The translations under genes and the position numbers were made by a program. From NCBI GenBank assembly GCA_903906515.1, contig CAIVKO010000058.1, positions 1 to 60,241 of the forward strand: a stretch of 60,241 nt of DNA, in the 5' to 3' direction. Shown piece by piece: positions 1-8,493 of this stretch; within the stretch, counting starts at the first letter, position 1, and every line of letters starts with the position of its first letter. The notes beneath the pieces are model-generated. The model searched no databases and was not told where the DNA came from. It saw only the letters and a list, made by a program, of their open reading frames with translations. This stretch comes from Akkermansiaceae bacterium. GTDB lineage: Bacteria > Verrucomicrobiota > Verrucomicrobiia > Verrucomicrobiales > Akkermansiaceae.

Positions 1-501
1 CGTTGCGCGTTCCTGAGTCTTTGCAAGCACTGCATCAAATACGAATCCGTGCCGTGCAAGCTGCAACAGGTTTTCAAAATGCTCATTCCGGCGACGATAG
101 TGGTCGCCACCATGCCGTTCTGCGCTGACATCAAGGTGGTGGCATACGATGCCAGCGTGTTGGGAAGCATCGAAAATTACGCGCTCATGGTCAGTTCGCA
201 ATGGTTTGAAAACTACTACTGTCCGTCTCTGGCCATCGTGTTCCTATGCACGGCGTGGGGGGTGCTGGCATTTAAGAAAAACGATCCGGTACCGCTCGCC
301 AAGATGCTGTTTGCCTCAGCGCTCGGCCCTCTTGGATTCGGCTTCATGCGCTTGTTCCTATCTGCCGCGTTTTCCGGGAATCTGCTCTGGTATGTGGTGT
401 GGGAGGAACTGACGGAGTTGTTGTTTATCGTCGCTGTCGGCTTTGTGCTTTGGATTTTCCGTTACAGTTTGTTTGGAAAACCTGTGCCGGATGAAGTATA
501 A
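1..501 (+). CDS. Integral membrane protein, 5' end cut by window edge
   Basis: The reading frame is open from the first base of the window, so the gene almost certainly begins upstream. A GTG at 49 is only an internal candidate start. The visible 166 codons begin with a cysteine-rich stretch (Cys at about residues 2, 8, 11 and 19 of the visible part) and then carry about four hydrophobic segments. The third contains a PLGFGFMR turn and the last is preceded by an acidic WEELTELL motif. It ends 18 bases before a radical SAM gene on the same strand, so the two may be co-transcribed. I do not recognise the family. The N-terminal cysteines could bind metal, but that is only a suggestion. Confidence 0.6.
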   Translation, partial: RCAFLSLCKHCIKYESVPCKLQQVFKMLIPATIVVATMPFCADIKVVAYDASVLGSIENYALMVSSQWFENYYCPSLAIVFLCTAWGVLAFKKNDPVPLAKMLFASALGPLGFGFMRLFLSAAFSGNLLWYVVWEELTELLFIVAVGFVLWIFRYSLFGKPVPDEV

Positions 502-519
502 CAGAAAACCCCATCAATC

Positions 520-1542
520 ATGTTTTCCCTGATTCGAAACACCTCCGGAAAAAAACTGCGGTTCGCACGGAATTTCCTCACACGGCGCATGGTGCATGTG
601 AACCTCCAGATTCTCTATAACTGCAACTTCCGCTGCGGCATCTGCGATTTCTGGAAAGAGGAATATCGCGACAAAGGGCGCTTGTCCGCAGCCGAAGCCG
701 CGATCGTTTCCGACAAGCTCAATGAGATCGGACCGCAGATCATCTCCGTCGGCGGTGGCGAACCGATGCTGCACCCTGAATTGATAGAAATCACCCGCGC
801 TCTGGCAAAGCATCATTTTCCGGTGATGATTACCAACGGTTCACTCGTGACCGAGTCCTTGGCCCGCCAACTCTGGCAGGCCGGGATGATGGAAATCAGC
901 GTGTCCCTCGACTACTCCGACCCTGCAAATCATGATGCCCAACGCGGCAAAGCAGGTGCCTTCGCGCAAGGATTGGAAGCATTGCGCATTCTGCATGAGA
1001 CCCGCACCCACCCCGAGCAGCGGGTCAACATGATCTCGGTCATCATGGACGACAACCTTGACGATGTGGAACCGCTCATCGGGCTGTGCCAAGAACTCGG
1101 GATCACCTATCTGGTCACCCTATACAGCCACAGCCGGGGAAACAAACCCGGGCGGGAGTCCTCTGCAGATCCCGGCCGGCGCTTGCTGGAATTAAAGAAG
1201 CGTCACCGGCATTTTGTCGCCTTACGTGGCTATCTTGAAAAATTTTCCGGTTCCACGCCCGGCCGTTGTCATGCGGGAAGAAACTTGTGCAACATCGATT
1301 GCCGGGGGCAGGTTTCCTTTTGCATCGACCGGCTGGGGCATCCCGTCGGCAACATCCTCACGGACGACACGCGGGAGATTGAACACAGATTGTTAGAAAG
1401 TCATCAAACAAACGAGTGTCGCGATTGTTGGACGAGCTGCCGTGGGTCGATCGAGTCCGTGCTTTACGGACGTCACCGACTGCTGAATGCGTGGGACTAT
1501 TATCAAATGACCCGACCCGTCCCGCTGGGTGGAAAGTTTTGA
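520..1542 (+). CDS. Radical SAM protein with C-terminal SPASM-like cysteine cluster
   Basis: The 340-residue protein has the canonical radical SAM cluster CNFRCGIC (Cys35, Cys39, Cys42), which binds the SAM-cleaving [4Fe-4S] centre, followed by an SVGGGEP motif for SAM binding. The C-terminal third has seven cysteines, in GRCHAGRNLC, NIDC, SFC and CRDCWTSC contexts, which resembles a SPASM or twitch domain holding auxiliary clusters. Such proteins modify peptides, cofactors or lipids, but the substrate cannot be read from sequence. It follows the truncated membrane-protein gene by 18 bases and converges on a second radical SAM gene at 1626-2636. The ATG at 520 is chosen because the cluster then falls at a normal distance from the N-terminus. 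Confidence 0.88.
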   Translation: MFSLIRNTSGKKLRFARNFLTRRMVHVNLQILYNCNFRCGICDFWKEEYRDKGRLSAAEAAIVSDKLNEIGPQIISVGGGEPMLHPELIEITRALAKHHFPVMITNGSLVTESLARQLWQAGMMEISVSLDYSDPANHDAQRGKAGAFAQGLEALRILHETRTHPEQRVNMISVIMDDNLDDVEPLIGLCQELGITYLVTLYSHSRGNKPGRESSADPGRRLLELKKRHRHFVALRGYLEKFSGSTPGRCHAGRNLCNIDCRGQVSFCIDRLGHPVGNILTDDTREIEHRLLESHQTNECRDCWTSCRGSIESVLYGRHRLLNAWDYYQMTRPVPLGGKF

Positions 1543-1554
1543 GTCCGTCAGTCC

Positions 1555-1579
1555 TGTAGCGGCGGTCTATGACCGTCGC
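1555..1579 (+). repeat. REP-like palindrome, family TGTAGCGGCGGTC, copy A
   Basis: An imperfect palindrome, GCGGCGGTC-TAT-GACCGTCGC, with a TGTA head lies between the convergent ends of the two radical SAM genes. A second identical 25-base copy is at 24041-24065 and an inverted copy at 48906-48930. A degenerate copy may lie at 51211-51236. Intergenic position and palindromy are typical of REP elements. Confidence 0.75.
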
Positions 1580-1625
1580 AAACTCGCCCCGAGGCCGAAA
1601 TGAGACTCTTCAAGCCGAAGGCTTA

Positions 1626-2636
1626 TCAGCCTGTAGCCCGTGCCATCAAATATCCCTCATGTATCAGCGATAGCGGATTGGCCAGAATCCGTGAAAATCC
1701 AAGAGCGCAGGCGGAGTGGCATTGCGTTCCACAATCCGGCTGCGGGCCATATCGCTCGCAACCGTCTCGCCGGATCCGGTTCAGGTCCGGTTCATCCAGC
1801 AAATTTCCGGCGGGATGGCCCAATTCGAGGCAGGGGTAAAACACCTCGCCCATCGGGCCGACCACAAGCATGGTGAATGGGCGGCAGTCGAACTTTTTCA
1901 AGTCACGCATGTATTCAAGATAATCCACGGTGCCCTGGATGCGGTCTCCCGCTTTTTTTCGGGTGATCAAAAAATCGAACAACTCACGGTAGGCAGGGTT
2001 GTTATCCAGCGCGGAATGAGCCTTAACACCGACCAATTGCGGGCAAACCGCAAGTCGAAAGCCGCGTTCGCTGGCATATTGATAGACTTCACGCAAATCC
2101 GCCAGATTTTCCGGAGTGGCCACGCTGGAGATGACAATGTCATATTTCCGGCCGGAATGGTTTGCGGCGCATTCGATGTTGTCGAGGATCTGCCGGTGGG
2201 CACCCGCCCGACCGTATTCCAGGTCCGCCTTGGCGGAATCCATCGTTTGCAGGCTGACCACCAGTTCGGTGACGGAACCCGCCACAGCAGGGAGCGCACG
2301 TTCAAGGTGGCGGCCATTGGTCGTTAGAATAACACCGCGGAAACGAAGCGCTGCCGTGCGGGCCAGGATTTCGTTGAACTCGGGATGCTGTAAGGGTTCG
2401 CCTCCGGTGATGACGAGGTATTCGCAATGTCGGCGGATGCGGGCAAACAGATCCAGCACCCGGTCGGCAGGCAGCACCGGAGAACGCAATTGATGATACG
2501 GTTTGCCGGTGCCGTCGCTGCAATAAGGACAGCGGAACTCGCATGCGTAAGTCAGGTAATGGACGGCGAGGATGGGCCGCCAGCGAGTAGAACCCGGGCG
2601 GAGAAGATGCGTTAGATAACCGAGCGCCGGATTCAT
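1626..2636 (-). CDS. Radical SAM protein with C-terminal cysteines
   Basis: The 336-residue protein has the cluster CEFRCPYC (Cys32, Cys36, Cys39), then LVITGGEP for SAM binding, and C-terminal cysteines in FDCRP, FYPCLELG and DCGTQCHSAC contexts that may hold an auxiliary cluster. The start is set at 2636 because its ATG shares one base with the TGA of the upstream membrane-protein gene (TGATG), indicating translational coupling. The frame stays open further upstream, but that part only overlaps the membrane gene and lacks its own plausible protein sequence. It converges on the radical SAM gene at 520-1542. Function is unknown. With the coupled membrane protein it may modify a membrane-bound or lipid substrate, which is inference. 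Confidence 0.85.
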   Translation of the reverse strand: MNPALGYLTHLLRPGSTRWRPILAVHYLTYACEFRCPYCSDGTGKPYHQLRSPVLPADRVLDLFARIRRHCEYLVITGGEPLQHPEFNEILARTAALRFRGVILTTNGRHLERALPAVAGSVTELVVSLQTMDSAKADLEYGRAGAHRQILDNIECAANHSGRKYDIVISSVATPENLADLREVYQYASERGFRLAVCPQLVGVKAHSALDNNPAYRELFDFLITRKKAGDRIQGTVDYLEYMRDLKKFDCRPFTMLVVGPMGEVFYPCLELGHPAGNLLDEPDLNRIRRDGCERYGPQPDCGTQCHSACALGFSRILANPLSLIHEGYLMARATG

Positions 2637-3256
2637 CAGGGTGGTGGAAAAATCCGGTGCAACGCGAGATGAGTTGGAAGGAAAAGGCCGAGCGAGGAAA
2701 CCAACATGACCGTCACCAACCAACATCCGGGAGGCATCCAGGATTGCCGGGTATGGTAGTCCGGGCCATGGACGAAATTGACCGTGACGGGCAAACTGTT
2801 CCGGTTCACCGGGGTTGGCACCGGAGGAGCCAGCCAGAAGGACAGCACATAAATGATGGCCGCAAGTGGCAGATAACAAACCAGTGCGCGCCGGTCGTAT
2901 CCCAGTCGGTGGAGTAGGAATAATAACACAAATGGAAGCCAGCCATGGTATAACGAAAGCCAGCGGGCCAGCAGGGAAATCCGTGGATTTATCAAATAGC
3001 TCAAGGATTCCGAAAAACCAAACCCTGCCAGGCCACCCAGCAACCCGCCAAGCCACAGGAATTGGATGATGAGCACGCCCACCGCCGCCATGCCAGTCAA
3101 CAACGGGCTTTCGAGCCATACGGCCGCCAAGGTCAGCAGCAAGGCGATGTTGCACAACCATAACATGCCCATCGGTCCGTATTGCGCCCAGTTTACCGGG
3201 ACATGAATCAGCACGAACAAGCTCAACCCGATCTTGAGCCAGCGAGACACCGGCAT
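2636..3256 (-). CDS. Multi-pass membrane protein coupled to radical SAM gene
   Basis: About 206 residues with roughly five to six hydrophobic segments. It begins MPVSRWLK and ends near the end of a hydrophobic helix with RIFPPP. The stop overlaps the start of the downstream radical SAM gene by one base, so the two are probably translated together. An alternative start at 3358 would add 34 polar residues. I prefer 3256 because it places a hydrophobic helix directly after a short basic N-terminus. No family is recognised. The co-occurrence with two radical SAM genes and another membrane protein within 3.3 kb suggests a small unnamed membrane-associated pathway. Confidence 0.65.
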   Translation of the reverse strand: MPVSRWLKIGLSLFVLIHVPVNWAQYGPMGMLWLCNIALLLTLAAVWLESPLLTGMAAVGVLIIQFLWLGGLLGGLAGFGFSESLSYLINPRISLLARWLSLYHGWLPFVLLFLLHRLGYDRRALVCYLPLAAIIYVLSFWLAPPVPTPVNRNSLPVTVNFVHGPDYHTRQSWMPPGCWLVTVMLVSSLGLFLPTHLALHRIFPPP

Positions 3257-3483
3257 TTTTCGCCTGAGGCCGCAGGACCCGCTCCGGACATCGGAGGCAC
3301 TGGTGGCCGGCTCGTTAGCGGGTTCGCATTCGTATCCCATGACCTGAGCGGGTGACATTTGGAGGCTGATTTGAGCTGAAGTAAGATGAAGGACTCTATT
3401 TCCGGCCCAATCCGCTGGTCAATCGGAATGAAACACCATTCGACTTGTCGGGTGGCGCTTGGTTGTCCACAATCCCACCCGCC

Positions 3484-4287
3484 ATGACCTGCTTCCGCCC
3501 GTGCATCGACCTCCACCAGGGAATGGTGAAACAAATCGTTGGCGGCAGTCTGCGTGATGAAGGTGCCGGACCGCGGGAAAACTTCGTCTCAGACCGGCCG
3601 TCTTCATGGTTTGCGGAAAAATTCCGCAGCGATCATGTCACCGGCGGCCACGTGATCAAACTGGGACCCGGCAACGACGAGGCCGCCCGCGAGGCACTCG
3701 CCGCATGGCCAGGCGGACTCCAGATCGGCGGCGGCATCACCGCGGAAAACGCCGCGCATTGGCTGGATGCCGGTGCCAGCCACGTAATCGTGACGTCCAC
3801 CTTGTTTGACCCGGCAGGAAAATTTCTATCAGAAAACCTCGACGCGCTGGTGAAAGCCGTCGGCGTGGACAAGCTGGTGATCGATCTCTCCTGCCGCCGA
3901 AAATCCGCCGGTTGGACCGTGGCGATGAATCGCTGGCAAACCCTCACCGATCTCGATGTGACCGCCGCCACGCTTGACCGACTGGCTCCGTATTGCGCGG
4001 AATTCCTCATCCACGCCGCCGATGTCGAGGGCCTCTGCGGCGGCATCGATGCACATCTCGTCGCACTGCTGGGAGATTGGGGGAAAATTCCGATTACCTA
4101 CGCCGGTGGAGCCGCCTCGATTGGCGACGTCCTACTCGTCGAAGACGCCAGCCAAGGCAATGTGGACATCACCGTGGGCAGCGCCCTGGACATCTTCGGC
4201 GGCAAGGGGCTCGCATACAACGATCTGGTCACTTGGAACCGCCGGAATGTGCGGGCCGCGGGTTGCGGGTGGTGGACGCAGGAATGA
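3484..4287 (+). CDS. hisA: HisA, eukaryotic (HIS6) type: ProFAR isomerase
   Basis: The 267-residue protein should catalyse the isomerisation of ProFAR to PRFAR, the fourth step of histidine synthesis, in the cytoplasm. The sequence follows the fungal/plant HIS6 branch rather than ordinary bacterial HisA. Signatures are CIDLHQGMVKQIVGG at the N-terminus, HVIKLGPGNDEAAREAL, LQIGGGI, VIDLSCRR, VAMNRWQTLTD, EFLIHAADVEGLCGGID and SALDIFGG. These motifs match yeast His6 almost word for word, as remembered. The catalytic aspartates of the barrel are present in CIDLH and in the EFLIHAADVEG strand. The ATG at 3484 is preferred over a GTG at 3445. No other his genes are nearby, so it is a lone pathway gene, transcribed away from the membrane-protein gene. 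Confidence 0.9.
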   Translation: MTCFRPCIDLHQGMVKQIVGGSLRDEGAGPRENFVSDRPSSWFAEKFRSDHVTGGHVIKLGPGNDEAAREALAAWPGGLQIGGGITAENAAHWLDAGASHVIVTSTLFDPAGKFLSENLDALVKAVGVDKLVIDLSCRRKSAGWTVAMNRWQTLTDLDVTAATLDRLAPYCAEFLIHAADVEGLCGGIDAHLVALLGDWGKIPITYAGGAASIGDVLLVEDASQGNVDITVGSALDIFGGKGLAYNDLVTWNRRNVRAAGCGWWTQE

Positions 4288-4330
4288 AAGCGCCCGAGGA
4301 AATTGAAGGTTCAAAGGCAGCAAATCGTGG

Positions 4331-4378
4331 CTGGGACTTGCAGCCCCAGTCCGTCGTGGGGACATTCTGTCCCCGCAC
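4331..4378. repeat. Two tandem intergenic hairpins
   Basis: In the 204-base gap between hisA and psd, CTGGG-N8-CCCAG (about 4331-4349) is followed by GTGGGGACA-TTC-TGTCCCCGCAC (4356-4378). Neither is followed by a clear T-run, so they look more like REP-type palindromes than a terminator. The preceding word AATCGTGGCTG recurs near other palindromes at about 22641; GATCGTGGCTG near 47776 is similar. Confidence 0.5.
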
Positions 4379-4491
4379 TTCTCCCCAAGTTGCCCCCTTA
4401 TCAACATCCGGACCGTGGCGGGTTCTTGTGCTAAGTAGGCGCATCATCACCGCCCTTGCGAACCCGGCATTCTGCGGATACAACCTCCGCC

Positions 4492-5385
4492 GTGGAACCG
4501 ATCCGCTACTTCAACCGTGACACAAAAACCTATGAGACCGAACAGGTCTATGGGGAAGGCTTCCTGCGTTGGACCTATGGCCACCCGCTCGGTGCCATAG
4601 CCCTGGAAACCTTGGTGAAACGCAGGTTTTTCTCCGCATGGTATGGCAGACGCATGAGCACCCCACAATCTGCATCGCGCATCGCCCCCTTCATCGCAAA
4701 CTACCATCTGGACCCCTCAGATTTCGCCGATTCTCCGGATTCATTCGGCAGCTTCAACGAGTTTTTCTACCGCAAACTCAACCCACAAGCCCGCCCCATC
4801 GATCCCGATGATTCCATCTCGGTCTTCCCGGCCGACGGACGGCATCTCGGTTTTGAACGCGCTTCCGCCATCGAGGGGGTTTTCGTGAAAGGCCAGAAAT
4901 TCGATCTGCCAGAGCTGCTGGGCGACACCACCCTCGCCAGTCGTTATGCCGACGGCACGCTCATCCTATCCCGGCTTTGCCCGGTCGATTACCACCGCTT
5001 TCATTTCCCCGTGGCGGGCACTCCTACGGAAACCCGCTTGATCGAAGGACCTCTCTTCTCGGTTTCTCCCATTGCGTTGCGCAAACGCCTCGCCTATCTT
5101 TGGACGAACAAACGAACCATCACCCAACTCCAGACCCGCCAGTTCGGTACCGTTCTACTGTTAGAAATCGGAGCTACCTGCGTCGGCACCATTCACCAGA
5201 CCTTCACCCCCGGACAACCCGCGGAAAAAGGCGCGGAAAAAGGCTACTTCGCCTTCGGCGGATCCTCCACCATCACGATCTTCGAACCCGGCGCCGTCCA
5301 ACTCGCTCCAGATCTCCGCGATCACTCGGCCAGCCTAACCGAACTCTACGCGAAAATCGGCTCTCCCATGGCATCACTCGCGTAA
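4492..5385 (+). CDS. psd: Phosphatidylserine decarboxylase proenzyme
   Basis: The roughly 297-residue protein converts phosphatidylserine to phosphatidylethanolamine at the inner membrane. Family marks are FGSFNEFFYRKL, FPADGR, the VDYHRFHFP motif with its catalytic histidine, and the C-terminal FGGSSTITIFEPG. In that motif the chain should self-cleave at the Gly-Ser junction to make the pyruvoyl group. This is the Chlamydia/Clostridium-type (long) enzyme, in which GGST-like replaces the LGST of E. coli. The most likely start is GTG at 4492 (VEPIRYFN), because a TTG at 4456 adds a non-conserved leader. The enzyme sits upstream of glnD with a 13-base gap, and cdsA elsewhere in the window supplies the CDP-diacylglycerol precursor. 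Confidence 0.92.
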   Translation: MEPIRYFNRDTKTYETEQVYGEGFLRWTYGHPLGAIALETLVKRRFFSAWYGRRMSTPQSASRIAPFIANYHLDPSDFADSPDSFGSFNEFFYRKLNPQARPIDPDDSISVFPADGRHLGFERASAIEGVFVKGQKFDLPELLGDTTLASRYADGTLILSRLCPVDYHRFHFPVAGTPTETRLIEGPLFSVSPIALRKRLAYLWTNKRTITQLQTRQFGTVLLLEIGATCVGTIHQTFTPGQPAEKGAEKGYFAFGGSSTITIFEPGAVQLAPDLRDHSASLTELYAKIGSPMASLA

Positions 5386-5398
5386 CCTCAACTCCCCC

Positions 5399-8161
5399 AT
5401 GATGCGCAACTACATCAAGACTCTCGAACAACACGCCAAAGAAGTCCTCAAGCCGGCCCTCGAAGGACAACTCTCCCCCGCCGAACGCATCGACCTCTAC
5501 AAGCGTTTCCTCAAGGTCGAGGAAAAACGCATCCTCATGCACCACCGGTCCGGTGCGGGCGGCCTGGAAATAGCCCATGACCGCGCCGCACTCATCGATA
5601 CCATTCTTTCCTCAATCCTCCAGGCGTCGCTCAATACCCGCAAAACCGGCGACGCTTTGCCCATCGCCCTTGTCGCCACCGGCGGATACGGCCGCTCACT
5701 GCTCAATCCCCGCTCGGATATCGACCTGCTCTTCCTTCTCCCCCGCGCGTCTAACAAACTTCCCCTTCCACTCCAGGAACTTGTCCAGGACATCCTCTAC
5801 CTGCTCTGGGATGTCGGCTTCAAGGTCGGTCACGCCTGCCGCTCGGCCAAGGAGTGCATTGAACAAGCCAAGATCAATCAGGAAAACAAAACCGCACTCA
5901 TGGATGCGCGCCTGATCTCCGGCGATGAGGCGCTTTTCCAGCAATTCCAGTCCCTTTTCGCCAAAGAATGCATCAGCAGGGATCAGGAGGCATTCTTCGA
6001 ACTCCGCCGCCAGGACCTGCACACCCGGCATGAAAAATACTCCTACACCGTTTTCCTGCAGGAACCCAACGTCAAGGAAAGCTGCGGCGGCATGCGTGAT
6101 TACCAAAGCGTCCAGTGGATCGCCAGAGTCAAATGCGGCAGTTCTAAACTCTCCGACCTCGTCGAGAACAAGCTCTTCACCGCCTCCGCCTGCCGGGAAA
6201 TGGAAGACGCCTACGATTTCCTCCACCGCGTCCGCAACGAACTCCACTACCACGCCGGCAAGGCCACCGACCAACTGACACTCCAACTCCAGGGCGTCGT
6301 CGCCACCGCGTTCAACTATCCCCAGCGCGACATCCTCCGCAGCACCGAGGCATTCATGCGCGACTACTACCGCCACACGCGTTACATCCACCAACACACA
6401 CTCTCGCTGATGGAAAGCTTCCAGATCGAGAAGGAAACCCGCGCGGATTCCGGCATCCGTTCGTTTCTAACATTCCGCAGGAAGTCCCGCGAAGAATTCG
6501 ATGGATTCATCGCCCGCGACGGACGTCTTTTCCCGGCCAACCCCGACATCTTCACCGATGATCCGCACCGGCTCATGCGCCTCTTCCAACACTGCCAACT
6601 CCGCAACCTCAAACTCAGCCCGCAGCTCCGCCGCCTCATCGCCAACCACTGGGAGGACATCGACCGCCCGTTCCGCTACTCTAAAATCAACCGCGTCATC
6701 TTCCAAGCCATCCTCGAACGCAAGGGCGAAGTGGCACGCATCATGCGCCTCATGCACAGCATCGGCTTCCTCGGCCGATACCTGCCCGAATTCGGCGCGC
6801 TCGACTGCCTCGTCCAACATGAGTTCTTTCACCGCTACACCGCGGACGAACACACGCTGCGCTGCATGGACCAACTCGATCAACTCATCTCGGACGTCAA
6901 ACCCAACCGCGAGATCTACCGCCGCTTCCTCCATGAGATCGAAGACCCCTACGCGCTCTACCTCGCCGTCATCCTCCACGATACCGGCCGCGCCGAAAAC
7001 GTCCGCGAACACATCGACGGCTCCGCCATGCTCGCCGCGCGCCTCTGCAACCGCCTCCAGATCCAAGGCGCACGCCGCACCCTGATCATGTTTTTGGTGG
7101 ACAACCACCTCACGTTCTGGCGCACCGCCACCACCCGCAACCTCGACGACCCGGAAGTCATCGCGGAATTCGCCGCCATCGTCAAAAACCGTTCAAATCT
7201 CGATGCGCTCCTGCTCTTCACCTTCGCGGATTCCAACGGCACCGCCCCGGACGCATGGAACGGATGGAAGGAAAGCCTGATGCTCCAACTCCACTCCGCT
7301 ACCCGCAATTTCCTCGAAAACGGACGCGAAGAATACTCGAAAAAACTCGATGCGGACCGCCTCTCCCTGCGCGATGAAGTCATCGGCCTGATGCGCCCGG
7401 ATTACCACCCGGATGTCATGCTCCACTTCGAGCGCATGCCTTCCTCCGCCTTCCACTTCCGCCAGGCCTCGCACATCGTCACCCAGGTCCGCACCGTCCG
7501 CCATTTCCTCCAACGCGAGGAATCCACCCACGACCCGTTCGCATCCTGCATCAAGTGGATCGACCACACCGACAAAGGTTACACCGAACTCGTGCTCGCC
7601 ACCCGCGACCGCCCACTTCTGTTGGAAAAAATCTGCTGCGCCCTCGCATCGGAACAAATCAACATTCTATCAGCCGACCTCTTCACCCGCACTGATAGCA
7701 TCGTGGTGAACATCTTCCGCGTTTGCACCACCAACTTCGAGACGATCTCCGCCACCTCCACCCGCAAGCGTTTCCTCGAAACCTTCGAGTCCATCCTCTC
7801 ATCCGCCGATTACGAACCCGAACGCTATCTGAAACGCCGCGTCAATTTCCTCAAAGCCCGCAACGACCAGGCCATCCCCGTCCCCGTCCAGGCCTACGTC
7901 AGCAACGAACTCCACCCCACCTGCACCACGGTGGAACTCCAGGCGCTCGACCGCATCGGACTGCTCCACGACCTCTTCCACACCATCAACCACTACGGAC
8001 TCAACACCGCGCACGCCCGCATCTGCACCGAAAAGGGCGTCGCAATGGACACCCTCTACATCACCACCGCCGACGGCGGAAAAGTCGAGGACCCGGACAT
8101 CCTCCGTCAACTCGAAGACCGCTTCACCACCCTCATCGCCCGCCCGGACACCACGGACTGA
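5399..8161 (+). CDS. glnD: [Protein-PII] uridylyltransferase/uridylyl-removing enzyme
   Basis: The 920-residue protein senses glutamine and adds or removes UMP on PII proteins. The order of domains is complete. An N-terminal nucleotidyltransferase has GGYGRSLLNPRSDID (residues about 95-109, metal-binding Asp107 and Asp109). A helical GlnD linker follows. An HD phosphohydrolase domain has LHDTGR (His527, Asp528) for UMP removal. Two C-terminal ACT domains (about 731-800 and 845-915) should bind glutamine. The length matches the family (about 850-940). The start is the first of two adjacent ATGs at 5399, preceded by a C-rich leader without a Shine-Dalgarno sequence. No glnB or amtB is nearby. 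The gene follows psd by 13 bases and may share its transcript. Confidence 0.96.
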   Translation: MMRNYIKTLEQHAKEVLKPALEGQLSPAERIDLYKRFLKVEEKRILMHHRSGAGGLEIAHDRAALIDTILSSILQASLNTRKTGDALPIALVATGGYGRSLLNPRSDIDLLFLLPRASNKLPLPLQELVQDILYLLWDVGFKVGHACRSAKECIEQAKINQENKTALMDARLISGDEALFQQFQSLFAKECISRDQEAFFELRRQDLHTRHEKYSYTVFLQEPNVKESCGGMRDYQSVQWIARVKCGSSKLSDLVENKLFTASACREMEDAYDFLHRVRNELHYHAGKATDQLTLQLQGVVATAFNYPQRDILRSTEAFMRDYYRHTRYIHQHTLSLMESFQIEKETRADSGIRSFLTFRRKSREEFDGFIARDGRLFPANPDIFTDDPHRLMRLFQHCQLRNLKLSPQLRRLIANHWEDIDRPFRYSKINRVIFQAILERKGEVARIMRLMHSIGFLGRYLPEFGALDCLVQHEFFHRYTADEHTLRCMDQLDQLISDVKPNREIYRRFLHEIEDPYALYLAVILHDTGRAENVREHIDGSAMLAARLCNRLQIQGARRTLIMFLVDNHLTFWRTATTRNLDDPEVIAEFAAIVKNRSNLDALLLFTFADSNGTAPDAWNGWKESLMLQLHSATRNFLENGREEYSKKLDADRLSLRDEVIGLMRPDYHPDVMLHFERMPSSAFHFRQASHIVTQVRTVRHFLQREESTHDPFASCIKWIDHTDKGYTELVLATRDRPLLLEKICCALASEQINILSADLFTRTDSIVVNIFRVCTTNFETISATSTRKRFLETFESILSSADYEPERYLKRRVNFLKARNDQAIPVPVQAYVSNELHPTCTTVELQALDRIGLLHDLFHTINHYGLNTAHARICTEKGVAMDTLYITTADGGKVEDPDILRQLEDRFTTLIARPDTTD

Positions 8162-8232
8162 AACCATGCTTCAGCACAAGCTTGCTATTCTCACACCAAG
8201 TCCCAATCTCCCCGCCTCTCACCACACCACAC

Positions 8233-8484
8233 ATGACCCACGACGCCATTGCCATCCACGGACACGATATCATCGACCTCGTCGCCACTTATCCGGACGG
8301 CATACGCCTCAGCCAGTTGATGGAAGTCGTGAACGAGAAATTCGGAAAATCCACCACCTTCCACACCTGCTCTGCTGCAGGCATGGATCTTGATGGACTA
8401 CTCCATTTTCTAGAAGCGCGCGACAAGGTGCGGATCACGAGCGGCATCGTCTATCCGGGCGGCTCGCCGGCTTGTGATCATTGA
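8233..8484 (+). CDS. YecH-like small putative metal-binding protein
   Basis: The 83-residue protein begins with IHGHDIIDLV and contains FHTCSAAGMDLDGLLHFL, the pattern of the YecH family (annotated as a probable metal-binding protein). The histidines of the N-terminal HGH and the HTC motif are candidate ligands. It follows glnD by 71 bases and converges on the spermidine-synthase-like gene, whose stop lies 10 bases away. The ATG at 8233 is preceded by a CA-rich leader. Its biological role is not established. Confidence 0.85.
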   Translation: MTHDAIAIHGHDIIDLVATYPDGIRLSQLMEVVNEKFGKSTTFHTCSAAGMDLDGLLHFLEARDKVRITSGIVYPGGSPACDH

Positions 8485-8493
8485 AAAATCATC

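Noticed and set aside
2636..3161. N-terminal extension of the radical SAM frame at 1626 up to 3161
   Set aside because: The extension only reads through the overlapping membrane gene in another frame, and the TGATG overlap gives a better start.
5399..8161. Many long frames on other strands within glnD and uvrA
   Set aside because: They are shadows of strong codon bias; none has a family motif.
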